The translations under genes and the position numbers were made by a program. A stretch of DNA of 37,886 nt from BRH-c25 sp964619815 (lineage in GTDB: Bacteria; Bacillota; Clostridia; Lutisporales; Lutisporaceae), in contig CAZUGK010000028.1 in NCBI GenBank assembly GCA_964619815.1, positions 1 through 37,886 on the forward strand. Direction: 5' to 3'. The notes under the pieces are model-generated. The model was given only the letters and a program-made list of their open reading frames with translations, ran no database searches and was not told the origin of the DNA. This document shows positions 7,472 through 16,687 of this stretch, piece by piece (positions within the stretch are counted from its first letter, which is position 1; each line of letters begins with the position of its first letter).

Positions 7472-8449
7472 TACTCTCTTAAGAGTAAGAAATCTGAAAA
7501 AATATTTCAAATTTAGTTCGGGCATGTTCTCAAAGCAGACAGGTCAGGTGAAGGCTGCTGATTGTGTCAGTTTTGACGTAAAAAAAGGTGAGACCTTTGG
7601 GCTTGTAGGAGAGTCAGGATGTGGTAAAAGTACAGTTTCACGTTTGATTCTGAGACTTTGCAAAGCAGATGAGGGTGAGATATTCTTTGAAGGTGATGAT
7701 CTGCTTAAGCTGAGAACAGCAGAAATGCGTAAACGCCGTGCTCAAATGCAGATGGTGTTTCAAGAACCCTTCGAATCATTGAACCCAAGAATGACAATCG
7801 GCGAAATTATAGCGGCGCCAATAGAGATACATAAAACTCTTAAGGGTGCTGCAAAAGCGGCTAGAGTAAATGAATTGCTTGATTTGGTAGGCTTGAACCG
7901 GGCTTATGCCAACAGGTATCCTCATGAATTTTCAGGAGGTCAGAGACAGCGTATAGGAATTGCCAGAGCTATTGCGCTGAACCCTAAGCTTGTAATATGC
8001 GACGAACCGGTTTCTGCCCTTGACGTGTCAATTCAGTCTCAGATACTTAACCTTCTCAGCGATATTCAGGAATCNNNNNNNNNNTTAGCTATCTCTTTAT
8101 TTCGCATAACCTGTCTGTTGTAAAGCATATGAGCAGCCGGATAGGCGTGATGTATCTTGGAAAGCTGGTTGAGATCGCAGACCGTGACGAGTTGTATGAA
8201 AACGCTATGCATCCTTATACGCAGGCGCTGCTTTCAGCTATTCCTGAGTGTGATACAAACAATAAAAAGCAGAGAATAATACTAAAGGGAGACCTGCCAA
8301 GCCCGGTGAACCCGCCGGAAGGGTGCAGATTCTGTACAAGGTGTCAGCATGTGATGCCATTGTGCAAAGCTAGTGAGCCGTTGCTTAATGAATATAAAAG
8401 CGGGCATTTTGTAGCTTGCCATCTTTATTCGTCCAATAATGGATCCTGA
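7464..8449 (+). CDS. oppF: Peptide-type ABC transporter ATP-binding protein OppF/DppF (crosses an assembly gap)
   Basis: Partner ATPase of the preceding gene. Walker A GESGCGKS, Q-loop VFQEPFESLNP, signature FSGGQRQR and Walker B LVICDEPVSALD are visible before the gap at 8075-8084. The H-loop part SYLFISHNLSVVKHMSSRIG and the C-terminal cysteine-rich domain (CRFCTRCQHVMPLC) follow it. Bases on the two sides of the ten Ns are in different frames. Since ten Ns is a standard placeholder, I read this as one intact gene with a few missing codons, not a real frameshift. GTG start 7464 lies six bases after GGAGGTGA. Confidence 0.88.
8075..8084. other. Assembly gap inside oppF
   Basis: Ten Ns of placeholder length. 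For the two halves of the gene to be in frame, the true length must leave remainder 2 on division by three. Confidence 0.95.
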
Positions 8450-8500
8450 AAAAATGGGATATCGGTACACCCTAATTAAAATGACTATGGGGGTGAAAGT

Positions 8501-9445
8501 TTGATACGTTTTCTTTTAAAGAGAATTTATATTGCAATTATTCAGATATTTATAGTGTTGTCGCTGGTATTTTTGCTTATGCACATAATGCCGGGCGATC
8601 CAGCAGTCTTGGCGCTTGGAGGGGATAATAATGTAGATCCGCAAGTGGTTGAGGCTCTGCGGCATGAGCTTGGACTTGATAAACCGTTTCCTGTTCAGTA
8701 CATGGATTACATAAAAAATGTTGCAACATTTGATTTTGGAAAGTCAATAACCGACAAGATACCGGTTAAGGACTACATTATCCAGAGAGTACCGCGCACA
8801 ATTGAACTTGCGTTGCTGTCTATATCCGTAGCTACGGTTATAGGGGTAACTTTAGGTATAATTGCAGCATTGAAACGACAATCGGTAGTTGATTTAATTA
8901 TGACTTCTGTTGCCGCTTTGGGCATTTCATTACCCGTATTTGTGTTTGGTACGCTGCTGATTCTTATTTTTAGTTTGAACTTAAGATGGCTGCCTGCCGG
9001 AGGCTTTGTGCCTTTTTCGAAAAACCCGTCGGCTCATTACATGAGACTAATACTGCCGGTTTTCACCCTCGCTCTAGGGCTTGCAGCTTCTATTACAAGG
9101 ATGACGCGTTCCTCCATGCTTGAAGTCCTGAACAAGGAATTTGTACGGACACTGCAGGCGAAAGGGCTTTCGAAAAAAAACGTTATATTCAAGCATGTTT
9201 TTAGAAACGCTCTTATTCCTATTGTAACTATTGTCGGTTTACAGCTTGGCAACCTCATAGGCGGAACAGTCCTGATTGAATATCTGTTCAACCTGCCGGG
9301 GCTCTGTACCGTACTTGTTAAGGCTATATCATACCGTGATTATCCGCTTATACAAGGATGTATTTTCGTGATGTCAACGTTTTATATTTCAGTAAATATG
9401 ATTATGGATATTTTGTATGGAATCCTTGATCCGCGTGTGCGGTAA
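8501..9445 (+). CDS. oppB: Peptide-type ABC transporter permease OppB/DppB
   Basis: Integral membrane permease of 314 aa, first of the two channel subunits. N-terminal FLLKRIYIAIIQIFIVLSLV is the typical first membrane helix, followed by MPGDPA (the usual PGDP motif). The EAA loop is RMTRSSMLEVLNKEFVRTLQ with AKGLSKKNVIFKHVFRNAL. It ends LDPRVR as OppB proteins do. Start is TTG 8501 behind GGGGGTGAAAG; there is no better start nearby. The next permease follows after a few bases, so the operon is continuous. Confidence 0.93.
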   Translation: MIRFLLKRIYIAIIQIFIVLSLVFLLMHIMPGDPAVLALGGDNNVDPQVVEALRHELGLDKPFPVQYMDYIKNVATFDFGKSITDKIPVKDYIIQRVPRTIELALLSISVATVIGVTLGIIAALKRQSVVDLIMTSVAALGISLPVFVFGTLLILIFSLNLRWLPAGGFVPFSKNPSAHYMRLILPVFTLALGLAASITRMTRSSMLEVLNKEFVRTLQAKGLSKKNVIFKHVFRNALIPIVTIVGLQLGNLIGGTVLIEYLFNLPGLCTVLVKAISYRDYPLIQGCIFVMSTFYISVNMIMDILYGILDPRVR

Positions 9446-9463
9446 TTGTTAGGGGGTGATGAT

Positions 9464-10291
9464 ATGCTAAAAAAATGTCTGAGAAACAGGACGTTTGTCA
9501 TAAGTTTAGTGATGCTTTTACCTTTTCTTTTTATCGCGCTTTTCGGATCATTACTTATAACAGATGATCCTCTTGCGATTGATGCTTCTAATATTTTGCA
9601 GCCGCCGTCCGGAAATCATATTCTCGGAACGGATGAGTTTGGAAGAGACATATATTCACGCTTGATTCTCGGAATACGCCCGACTCTGATAATAGCACTT
9701 GGTGCAACCGGCTTTGCGCTTTTTATGGGTCTTATTATCGGGGTAATTGCAGGTTATTATGGCGGAATAGTTGAGGAACTGCTTATGAGACTGGTTGATA
9801 TAGTACTCTGTTTTCCTCCTATCCTGCTTGCGCTTATGATTGTGGCGTTTTGGGGCTCTGGAATTAAAATTTTGATATTTATTATAGGAATACTTTATAC
9901 ACCGCATTTTGCCAGGATTACATATTCCTCGACTCTTCAGGTCAAAAACCTGGAGTATATTGAAAGTGAAAAGTCCCTTGGGGCATCGGCTCTTCGCATA
10001 CTAGGAAAAGGTATTGTTCCTAATATAATGTCGCCAATTATCATTCAAATAAGTTTGACCATTGCATCGTCTATATTGCTTGAGTCCGGGTTAAGCTTTC
10101 TGGGGGTAGGTATACTGCCTCCTGCTCCATCATGGGGGCAAATGATAGGCGCTTCCAAGGGCTATATCAAACTGGCACCTACTTATACACTTTGGCCATC
10201 GCTATGTCTGTGCCTTACAATCCTTGCAACTAATTTGCTGGGCGATAGCTTGAGAGATATTCTTGATCCAAAGCTTAATGAAAAATTTTAG
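9464..10291 (+). CDS. oppC: Peptide-type ABC transporter permease OppC/DppC
   Basis: Second channel subunit, 275 aa. Visible are a first membrane helix, the periplasmic-side motif HILGTDEFGRDIYSRLILG typical of OppC/DppC, and the EAA loop ARITYSSTLQVKNLEYIESE followed by KSLGASALRILGKGIVPN. The C-terminus is LGDSLRDILDPKL. ATG 9464 is chosen because AGGGGGTGAT precedes it; the TTG at 9446 immediately after the upstream stop has no separate site. It is followed by the binding-protein gene 54 bp downstream. Confidence 0.93.
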   Translation: MLKKCLRNRTFVISLVMLLPFLFIALFGSLLITDDPLAIDASNILQPPSGNHILGTDEFGRDIYSRLILGIRPTLIIALGATGFALFMGLIIGVIAGYYGGIVEELLMRLVDIVLCFPPILLALMIVAFWGSGIKILIFIIGILYTPHFARITYSSTLQVKNLEYIESEKSLGASALRILGKGIVPNIMSPIIIQISLTIASSILLESGLSFLGVGILPPAPSWGQMIGASKGYIKLAPTYTLWPSLCLCLTILATNLLGDSLRDILDPKLNEKF

Positions 10292-10345
10292 TCGGCAAAT
10301 GGTGAAAACCAATTTTATTAAAAAATTTAGTGGGAGGTATTAAGT

Positions 10346-11930
10346 ATGTTAAGAAAAATGTCCTTAGTCAAAGTGTTAGCATTAACCCTGGCAATTGTAT
10401 TTATGGTAAGCGGATGTGTTCAACCAAGTACAACAGCACCTGCTGGCGGGGAACAACAAGCAGCTGCTCCTGCCAAAACAAAGGATCTCGTTTATGGACT
10501 TTCAGCAGAGCCGGCAAATCTTGAACCTGCCCTAGCCCAAGGAACCGCTAAGAGAATAATTAACGGTGCTATCTACAGAGGTTTGTTCTCCTATGACGAA
10601 AACGGAAAATTAGCAGAAGAACTCGGTTCTTATACCGTAGCGGCCGATAACAAGACATATACTATTAAGCTTAAGGATGCCTATTTCCATAATGGCGATC
10701 CTGTTACCGCGGAGGATGTAAAATTTACATTTGAGCGTTTGCTTGATCCAAAGACAGGTGCCACTTTCTTTAAGGATTTATCAGTAATAGACAAGATTGA
10801 AGTGGTTGACGAAAAGACTGTAAATTTTATACTCAAAAAAGTGTCCGCACCATTCGTTCATTATCTTGCTCTTCCTGAGTCTGCCATAGTTTCTAAAAAA
10901 TATACTGAATCAAAGGGCGGAGACTTGAGCACTGCACCAATGGGAGCAGGTCCTTATAAATTTGTAAAATGGGAAAAAGGTCAGAGCCTTGTAGTTGAGA
11001 AGAATGAAAAATATTATAAACCAGGCTTGCCAAAACTTGATTCCATTACTTTCAACTTCTATGCTGATGAGGATGCTAGATCTAATGCTTTACGTTCAGG
11101 AGACATTGATATAACTGACTATGTACCATGGAAAGATACTGCAAGCATGAAGGAAGATCCGAATCTTACAATTGATACGGATAACGGACCAATAATGCTT
11201 CTGTCATTCAATACAAAAGTAAAACCACTTGCTGATCCTAAGGTAAGACAAGCTATTNNNNNNNNNNAGAGAGAATGTCATCAAGGCGGCATTCCTTGGA
11301 CGTGGTGTTCCGGTTACCGGTTTTGTGCTCAATGAAGGATGGCTGGGATATGATCCAAGTTTAAACGGTTACTATGAATACAATCCTGAAAAAGCTAAGA
11401 AGCTTCTTGCCGAAGCAGGTTATCCCAACGGTTTTGACGTAAAACTTCTTGCTTCTTCCTCTTATTCGATGCATGAGCAGACAGCAATCACCGTACAGAA
11501 TGACTTGAAAGCTGTAGGAATTAATGTAACGCTTGACTTGCCGGACTGGGCTACAAGAATGGACAAGGTCGGCAAGCAGGATTTTGAAATATTTGTTAAT
11601 GCCATGAGCGGAGAGTTCGGCGACCCTGACTGGCTTACAAACTACTTATACAGTGGTAAACCGACATATAATACTTCAGCTTGGTTTGGCGATCCGGAAA
11701 TAGACAAACTGCTTGATGAGGCAAGAGAAACCCTTGACAATGCAAAAAGAGATGAATTGTATAAAAAGCTTGCAGCGAGAGTCCTTGAATTAGAGCCTCA
11801 TGTGTTTATTAATTATCGTGAACAGGCAACTGGAATGCAGAAATATGTAACTAACTTTAAAGGACGTCCTGGACTTCTTTGCTTGTCACAGGCAGGTATG
11901 CCTCTCGAAACACTGGATATGAACAAATAG
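10346..11930 (+). CDS. ABC transporter substrate-binding lipoprotein, family 5 (crosses an assembly gap)
   Basis: Extracytoplasmic solute-binding protein of the SBP_bac_5 type that delivers substrate to the OppBC permease. A lipoprotein signal ends in VSGC, with Cys24 as the lipid anchor, followed by a low-complexity Ala/Thr/Pro linker. Family landmarks include LEPALAQGTAKRIINGAIYR, HNGDPVTAEDVKFTFERLLD and the Gly-rich PMGAGPYKFVKWEKGQ. Ten Ns at 11258-11267 break the frame artificially: RQAI before and RENVIKAAFLGRG after are adjacent parts of the conserved helix, so about four or five codons are missing. Total length is near 530 aa. A stable hairpin after the gene probably protects its mRNA. 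Confidence 0.9.
11258..11267. other. Assembly gap inside the binding-protein gene
   Basis: Ten placeholder Ns. The true missing length should be a multiple of three for the two halves to join in frame. Confidence 0.95.
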
Positions 11931-11956
11931 AAGAATATAAAAAGTTCAGATTTGAT

Positions 11957-11983
11957 GGAAGGGGCATATGGTGTGCCCCTTCC
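11957..11983 (+). promoter_or_regulatory. Intra-operon hairpin after the binding-protein gene
   Basis: Perfect 10-bp stem GGAAGGGGCA / TGCCCCTTCC with a 7-nt loop and no T run. It sits between the binding protein and the FrlC-like gene. Such hairpins commonly stabilise the upstream transcript so that the binding protein is made in excess, or partly attenuate downstream expression. Confidence 0.6.
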
Positions 11984-12032
11984 TCATATGTGACTAAGAT
12001 AAATTTGCAAAGAATATACTTGGAGGTTAATA

Positions 12033-12869
12033 ATGAAAAAAGAAATACTAAATAGAATCTCGGTTATGAGTTATCCATATTGTCATTATACTTTTGATTA
12101 TTTTCTCAAAGCCATGGAAGGGTTTGGAGTCAAAAATATTGAAATATGGGGCGGTTCGCCGCATCTTTATTACGAAGATATGCCGCCTGCTAAGCTTAAA
12201 AAGTTGAAGGATGATATAACATCCCGAGGTATGCAGGTAACGGCGTATACGCCTGAACAGGTTTTATATCCGTATAATCCTGCTGCCAAGGAGCCGGAGA
12301 TTCGTAAAAGAAGCATAGAATATTTCAAGACAAATATAGAAATTGCTGCAGGGCTCGGATCTCCTCTAATGCTCGTCAGTGCCGGATGGGGATACCTGAA
12401 TGAAAAAAAGGAGGAAGCACTGGAACGTTCATGCGAGTCTCTTAAAATTCTTTCAGCATATGCTCTGGGGCATGGAGTTACACTTGCGCTTGAACCCCTT
12501 ACTAAAATCAGCTCAAATCTTATAAACTATGCTGATGAACTTGCAAAAATGGTCTCAGCGGTGTCTTCACCTGCCCTTTCCGGTATGCTTGATGTAGGAC
12601 AGATGGGCATACTGGGTGAAAAGGTAGAGGATTATTTTAAAGCGCTGGGGCGTCCTCCTATTTATATGCATGTAATGGATGGAAGGCCTGCCGGCCATCT
12701 TGCTTTTGGGGACGGCATACTTCCGGTTTACCAATATATATCTGAGGCATTGAGACTTGGATATACAGGGCACTTTTCCATGGAAATGAATGATCGACAG
12801 TATTATCTCGATCCTGACCATGCGATTAAGCAATCCTTCGAAATACTTAAGGGATGGATGAATGAGTAA
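12033..12869 (+). CDS. frlC: FrlC-like sugar epimerase (xylose-isomerase-like TIM barrel)
   Basis: A 278-aa TIM-barrel epimerase. It resembles E. coli FrlC, which interconverts fructoselysine and psicoselysine by C3 epimerisation. Shared landmarks are NIEIWGGSPH (35-44), YTPEQVLYPYN (72-82) and LALEPLT. The four metal ligands of the family are all present: Glu154 (LEPLT), Asp187 (MLDVGQ), His213 (YMHVMDG) and Glu251 (SMEMND). ATG follows TGGAGGTTA. It is the last gene of the ABC transporter operon and is closed by a terminator. D-tagatose/D-psicose 3-epimerase is the main alternative, but FrlB- and FrlD-like genes nearby favour an Amadori-compound epimerase that brings C3 isomers into the main route. 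Confidence 0.8.
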   Translation: MKKEILNRISVMSYPYCHYTFDYFLKAMEGFGVKNIEIWGGSPHLYYEDMPPAKLKKLKDDITSRGMQVTAYTPEQVLYPYNPAAKEPEIRKRSIEYFKTNIEIAAGLGSPLMLVSAGWGYLNEKKEEALERSCESLKILSAYALGHGVTLALEPLTKISSNLINYADELAKMVSAVSSPALSGMLDVGQMGILGEKVEDYFKALGRPPIYMHVMDGRPAGHLAFGDGILPVYQYISEALRLGYTGHFSMEMNDRQYYLDPDHAIKQSFEILKGWMNE

Positions 12870-12934
12870 GGAACAGATGTAAGAAAATTGTTGATATAGA
12901 GTTTAATATGCAGACGCAAATAATTGTCCGGAAT

Positions 12935-12978
12935 AAGAGATTAAGCTCTGCTATGAGCTTAAATCTCTTTTATTTTAT
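12935..12978. terminator. Bidirectional terminator between convergent frlC-like and MFS genes
   Basis: AAGAGATTAAGCTC pairs with GAGCTTAAATCTCTT (one bulged A) around a 6-nt loop, followed by TTATTTTAT on the plus strand. Confidence 0.75.
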
Positions 12979-12991
12979 CAGTATTGAAGTC

Positions 12992-14194
12992 TTATTTGGA
13001 ATAGTTATGTATGTGCTTGATGCAGAAACGGTGGAAAACCAGGTTTTGTATGCCGGTAAGAAAGCCTGTGAATAGAAAGAGCATTGTGTATTGGTTATGT
13101 GCGATAAAAATCCCGGCTATAGCTGAACCTAGGCTCATGCCAATGTAATTAGCACAAATCCTGAATCCGGAATAAGAACCCCGGTAGGATGGGTCAATAG
13201 ACTGCAGCATGGGACTGTCTACTACGGAATAAACAAAATTTGTAGTTGTGGTTCGAGCGAAGGTCATTAATACAAAAATCCAAGCTGGAGAAACGGACAT
13301 CGTAAATATTACCAGTGCCTGGACGATCAGGGTAACTTCCGCAATCTTGCGGTTGGAAGAGCGGGAGGACAGGTAAGAAACCAGGGGCATTGCCAGGCTG
13401 CCAACGATGGAAATGAAGGAAAAGATAATGCCGATTATGCTGTCCGAGAAATGGAAATGCTGGCGCAAGATAATATTCATCATGGACATTACGCTGTTGA
13501 ATATGGCCATTGTAATAAATCCAAAAAGCAAAAAAGACAGGACACTGCGGTCGAAAAGTACTTTGCGTAATTGTACTTTTTCATTTTGAGAAAAGTTATG
13601 TCGCGGCAGACGTGTCCTTGCAATACCAAGTATGAAATAGCAGATGGCGCTTACCACCAGCAGAATTTGATAAGGGTTGTGCAGACTAGGAAAGAGCTTT
13701 GGGAAAAGCTTGGGGAAAAAACCTGCAAACAAATTGCCAAGGACGCTTGTGGCAAAATAAATAAAAATTATCAGATTATATGCAGTTTGCTTTTGGTCTT
13801 CCAATACCAGACTGAAAATCAAAGGAAATTCCGTACACATTATACAGGCAAGTCCGGTGCCGTAGATGATCTGGCCTATGTAAAAAAAGAATCTTGCAGG
13901 GGAAAAAGCAATTATCAGCAGAGAGAGAGCAACAAGCAATCCGCCAATACCGGCTACTTTCGGATAACCGATTGAATCGCTGAGTCTGCCGCTAAAAAAA
14001 GAAGAAACAGCAGTGGAAATAAAGGCAACAGAGATAAGGGTGCCAATTTCTACAGAAGAGAAGCCATAGAACTGCAGATGGAAATTCAGGGCTATGCTCC
14101 ATATGCCGATTCCAATGCCAAAGGCACTTTCACTGGCTAGATTTAATATCGCCGGGCGAGGAAACCCCGTAAACGAACGGGACATAATGCTCAT
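12992..14194 (-). CDS. Major facilitator superfamily transporter
   Basis: Membrane protein of 400 aa with about twelve hydrophobic segments, full length for a 12-TM MFS carrier. The loop 2-3 signature appears as SGRLSDSIGYPKVAGIGG (MFS motif A), and a related loop is seen in the second half (SYLSSRSSNRKI). No soluble domain is attached. ATG 14194 is preceded by AAGGCGGTGAT. The gene is divergent from the hyuA operon, and an operator-like element shared with that operon lies upstream. This suggests that it exports or imports a substrate or product of the same pathway. The substrate cannot be read from the sequence. Confidence 0.88.
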   Translation of the reverse strand: MSIMSRSFTGFPRPAILNLASESAFGIGIGIWSIALNFHLQFYGFSSVEIGTLISVAFISTAVSSFFSGRLSDSIGYPKVAGIGGLLVALSLLIIAFSPARFFFYIGQIIYGTGLACIMCTEFPLIFSLVLEDQKQTAYNLIIFIYFATSVLGNLFAGFFPKLFPKLFPSLHNPYQILLVVSAICYFILGIARTRLPRHNFSQNEKVQLRKVLFDRSVLSFLLFGFITMAIFNSVMSMMNIILRQHFHFSDSIIGIIFSFISIVGSLAMPLVSYLSSRSSNRKIAEVTLIVQALVIFTMSVSPAWIFVLMTFARTTTTNFVYSVVDSPMLQSIDPSYRGSYSGFRICANYIGMSLGSAIAGIFIAHNQYTMLFLFTGFLTGIQNLVFHRFCIKHIHNYSK

Positions 14195-14215
14195 GAATAA
14201 ATCACCGCCTTATTA

Positions 14216-14237
14216 TATAATAGTATAATACATAATA
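14216..14237 (-). promoter_or_regulatory. Operator-like site 2 (MFS promoter region)
   Basis: Read on the minus strand the core is ATTATACTATTATA, preceded by TATTATGT. The 14-base stretch TATAATACATAATA (14224-14237, plus strand) is identical to 14480-14493 in the hyuA promoter. The region from 14211 to 14275 is almost pure A/T with several possible -10 boxes for the MFS gene; I cannot choose one. Confidence 0.55.
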
Positions 14238-14445
14238 TAATGATAGAGTACATTATATAGTATAATGCAATCCTTAAAATTTGGCTAGTGGTAACCCACA
14301 CATTCACTAAAACTTACGATATACAATAGCCAGATTGTAATTCTTGCATTGTATTGAGCAAATAGTCTTCCGTAGCGGGTTCGACGCGGAGATGTCTGTG
14401 ATGGCAAATGTTATAAAATTTGTGCGGCTTATAGAGAAAAGGTTA

Positions 14446-14493
14446 TTTACATCGGAAGATAAATATGGTACTATAACGTTATAATACATAATA
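14446..14493 (+). promoter_or_regulatory. Promoter and operator-like site 3 of the hyuA-frlB operon
   Basis: TTTACA (14446-14451), 17-bp spacer, TACTAT (14469-14474). The perfect palindrome TATAACGTTATA (14472-14483) overlaps the end of the -10 box and would cover the start point. A repressor bound here would block transcription. It is the most symmetric of the five related sites. Confidence 0.65.
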
Positions 14494-14554
14494 AGTACTT
14501 ACATAAGATATCATTAATATGAAAGGGGCAATCTGGAGCAATAAATTAGTAAAT

Positions 14555-14584
14555 ATTCCCCAAGTCTGAAAAGACAGCGGGAAT
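14555..14584 (+). promoter_or_regulatory. Structured leader hairpin before hyuA
   Basis: Nested stem: ATTCCC / GGGAAT outside, a symmetric 3x3 internal loop (CAA/AGC), then GTCT / AGAC closed by a GAAA tetraloop. It ends 16-17 bases before the purine-rich ribosome binding site. A 16-codon frame MKGAIWSNKLVNIPQV starting near 14518 partly overlaps it, without a clear ribosome site. Confidence 0.5.
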
Positions 14585-14620
14585 AAAAGATAAAAAATAG
14601 AGGGAAAGGTGAATAATCTT

Positions 14621-16687
14621 ATGGGTTACATGATAGGTGTCGATGTTGGCGGCACATTTACGGACTTTTCACTATTTAATATGGAAACCGAGGAACTGAT
14701 GCATTATAAGCATCCGTCTACTCCTGAAGATCCTTCGGTGGCAATTGTAACCGGGGTGCAGAAGATATTGGATATCTATGGCATCAAACCGGAAGAAGTC
14801 GAGTATCTTGCACATGGAACCACAGTTGCAACCAATGCACTGATAGAAAAAAAAGGTGCTAAAATCGGTCTTATTACCACTAAGGGTTTCCGGGATTTGA
14901 TGGAAATAGGGTGGCAAAAACGGCCTTCGCTTTATGATTTACTTAAGCCGAAAGCTCAGCCGCTTATCCCTCCGGGAATGATCTGTGAGGTGAGCGAAAG
15001 AATTCTGCATGACGGAAGTGTGCTGGAACCTTTAAATGAGGAAGATGTAAGGGCAGCTGTTGAGTATTTGAAGGATCACCAGGTGGAAGCTATAGCAGTA
15101 TGCACAATTTTCTCTTTCCTGAATCCGGTACATGAGAAAAGGATTAAAGAAATCATTAAAGAGATCTATCCTGAAGCATATGTTTCAATCTCCTGCGAAC
15201 TGGTTCCCGAGTTCCGTGAGTTCTCCCGTATGAGTACAACGGTTCTTAACTCTTACTTGGGACCAATTATGGAAAAATACGTACGAAACTTTGAACGCTG
15301 CGTCAAAGAAGCAGGAATTAAGGTGCATCCCTATGTGACACAGTCCAATGGCAGCATCATTTCCATTTCCGAGACCATAGATTCTCCTATAAGAACCGCG
15401 GTCTCCGGGCCAAGCGCTGGGGTTGTAGGTGCGGTACATATTGGAGGACAATGCAAATGCGATAAAATAATCACTTTTGATATGGGGGGGACCAGTGCCG
15501 ATATCAGCCTGATCGAGAACGGAAAGCCGCAGCTTTCCTCAGAGCGTATGGTAGAAGGCTATCCTGCCCGCATTCCGATGATTGATATCATAACCATCGG
15601 TGCTGGCGGCGGAAGTCTGGCGTATATCGATGCAGGCGGAGCACTGAAGGTAGGCCCCGAAAGCGCTGGCGCAAAACCCGGTCCAGCCTGCTATGGCGTC
15701 GGTGGAACTCGTCCTACCGTTACGGATGCGAATATTCTGCTTGGCAAGCTTAACCAGAAAAAAATCTTAGGGGGACGGTTCCCTGTATATCCTGAGAAAG
15801 CAAAAAAAGCGATTGAGGAGCATATCTGCGACAAAGCAGACTTGGAATTAGTTGAGGCAGCCAATGGCATTATTTCAGTTATAAACTCCAGTATGATGCG
15901 TGCTGTGCGTCTGGTTTCAGTAGAGCGTGGTTATGATATCAGAGAATTCTCACTGATGGCTTTTGGGGGGGCGGGTCCGCTTCATGCCTGCGAAATAGCA
16001 AGAGAATTGGGAATCAGCAGAGTTATTGTTCCTCCATCCCCAGGAACCTTGTGTTCACTGGGACTATTGATGGCTGATACAAAATTTGACCTGAGCCGTT
16101 CCAACATAATGATTGCATGCAAAGAGAACCTGAGTGAAATAAACAAGGTCTTCGATGCTATGTTAGCGGAAGGAAATGAAATGCTTACCCGTGAAGGCAT
16201 ATCGGAGGATCGTAGAAGCTTCAAGCGTTTTATAGATGCACGTTATGAATATCAGAACTATGAGATAACCATAGAACTTCCGAATTGTCCTGCGACAGAG
16301 GAAGTACTGGCTCAGACTATTCGTGACTTCAACAAGGAACATGAAAGGAACTACGGATACTACAGTGAGAAGAATCGTGTACAGATTGTCAATTATAAGA
16401 TTTCTGCTATAGGAGAGATTGATAAGCCCCATCCTGAGGAGAATGCCGTGAAAGTTGGAGCCACGCTGCCGGCACCTATTGAAAAGAGGAATGTTATTTA
16501 CCAGGGTCAGCCGGATTTTATCGAGAGTAAGGTGTACCAGCGTGAGGGAATTGTTCCAGGCTGCAACTTCAATGGCCCTGTGATTTTGGAACAAATGGAT
16601 TCGACTATAGTTATACCGCCTGATTGGTCGGCTTATTTAGACGGGTTTTATAACCTCATTTTAGATTTTAACGGAGGTGATAAATAA
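14621..16687 (+). CDS. hyuA: Hydantoinase/oxoprolinase subunit A (HyuA)
   Basis: ATP-dependent ring-opening amidohydrolase, A subunit, 688 aa. The family includes 5-oxoprolinase, N-methylhydantoinase and, by extension, acetone/acetophenone carboxylases. The subunit binds ATP in an ASKHA-type fold. The first phosphate motif is DVGGTFTD (8-15) and the second is FDMGGTSADISL (near 287). MAFGGAGPLHACEIARELG belongs to the C-terminal core. ATG 14621 is preferred, nine bases after AAAGGTG; GTG 14609 after GAGGG is possible. The stop overlaps the hyuB start (TAATG), so the subunits are translationally coupled. The rest of the operon encodes Amadori-type enzymes, so a cyclic amino-acid derivative is a likely substrate. 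Carboxylase function is less likely because no third small subunit is present. Confidence 0.92.
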   Translation: MGYMIGVDVGGTFTDFSLFNMETEELMHYKHPSTPEDPSVAIVTGVQKILDIYGIKPEEVEYLAHGTTVATNALIEKKGAKIGLITTKGFRDLMEIGWQKRPSLYDLLKPKAQPLIPPGMICEVSERILHDGSVLEPLNEEDVRAAVEYLKDHQVEAIAVCTIFSFLNPVHEKRIKEIIKEIYPEAYVSISCELVPEFREFSRMSTTVLNSYLGPIMEKYVRNFERCVKEAGIKVHPYVTQSNGSIISISETIDSPIRTAVSGPSAGVVGAVHIGGQCKCDKIITFDMGGTSADISLIENGKPQLSSERMVEGYPARIPMIDIITIGAGGGSLAYIDAGGALKVGPESAGAKPGPACYGVGGTRPTVTDANILLGKLNQKKILGGRFPVYPEKAKKAIEEHICDKADLELVEAANGIISVINSSMMRAVRLVSVERGYDIREFSLMAFGGAGPLHACEIARELGISRVIVPPSPGTLCSLGLLMADTKFDLSRSNIMIACKENLSEINKVFDAMLAEGNEMLTREGISEDRRSFKRFIDARYEYQNYEITIELPNCPATEEVLAQTIRDFNKEHERNYGYYSEKNRVQIVNYKISAIGEIDKPHPEENAVKVGATLPAPIEKRNVIYQGQPDFIESKVYQREGIVPGCNFNGPVILEQMDSTIVIPPDWSAYLDGFYNLILDFNGGDK

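Noticed and set aside
7070..7525. Minus-strand frame across the oppD/oppF junction
   Set aside because: Antisense shadow of two conserved ATPase genes; no ribosome site or domain.
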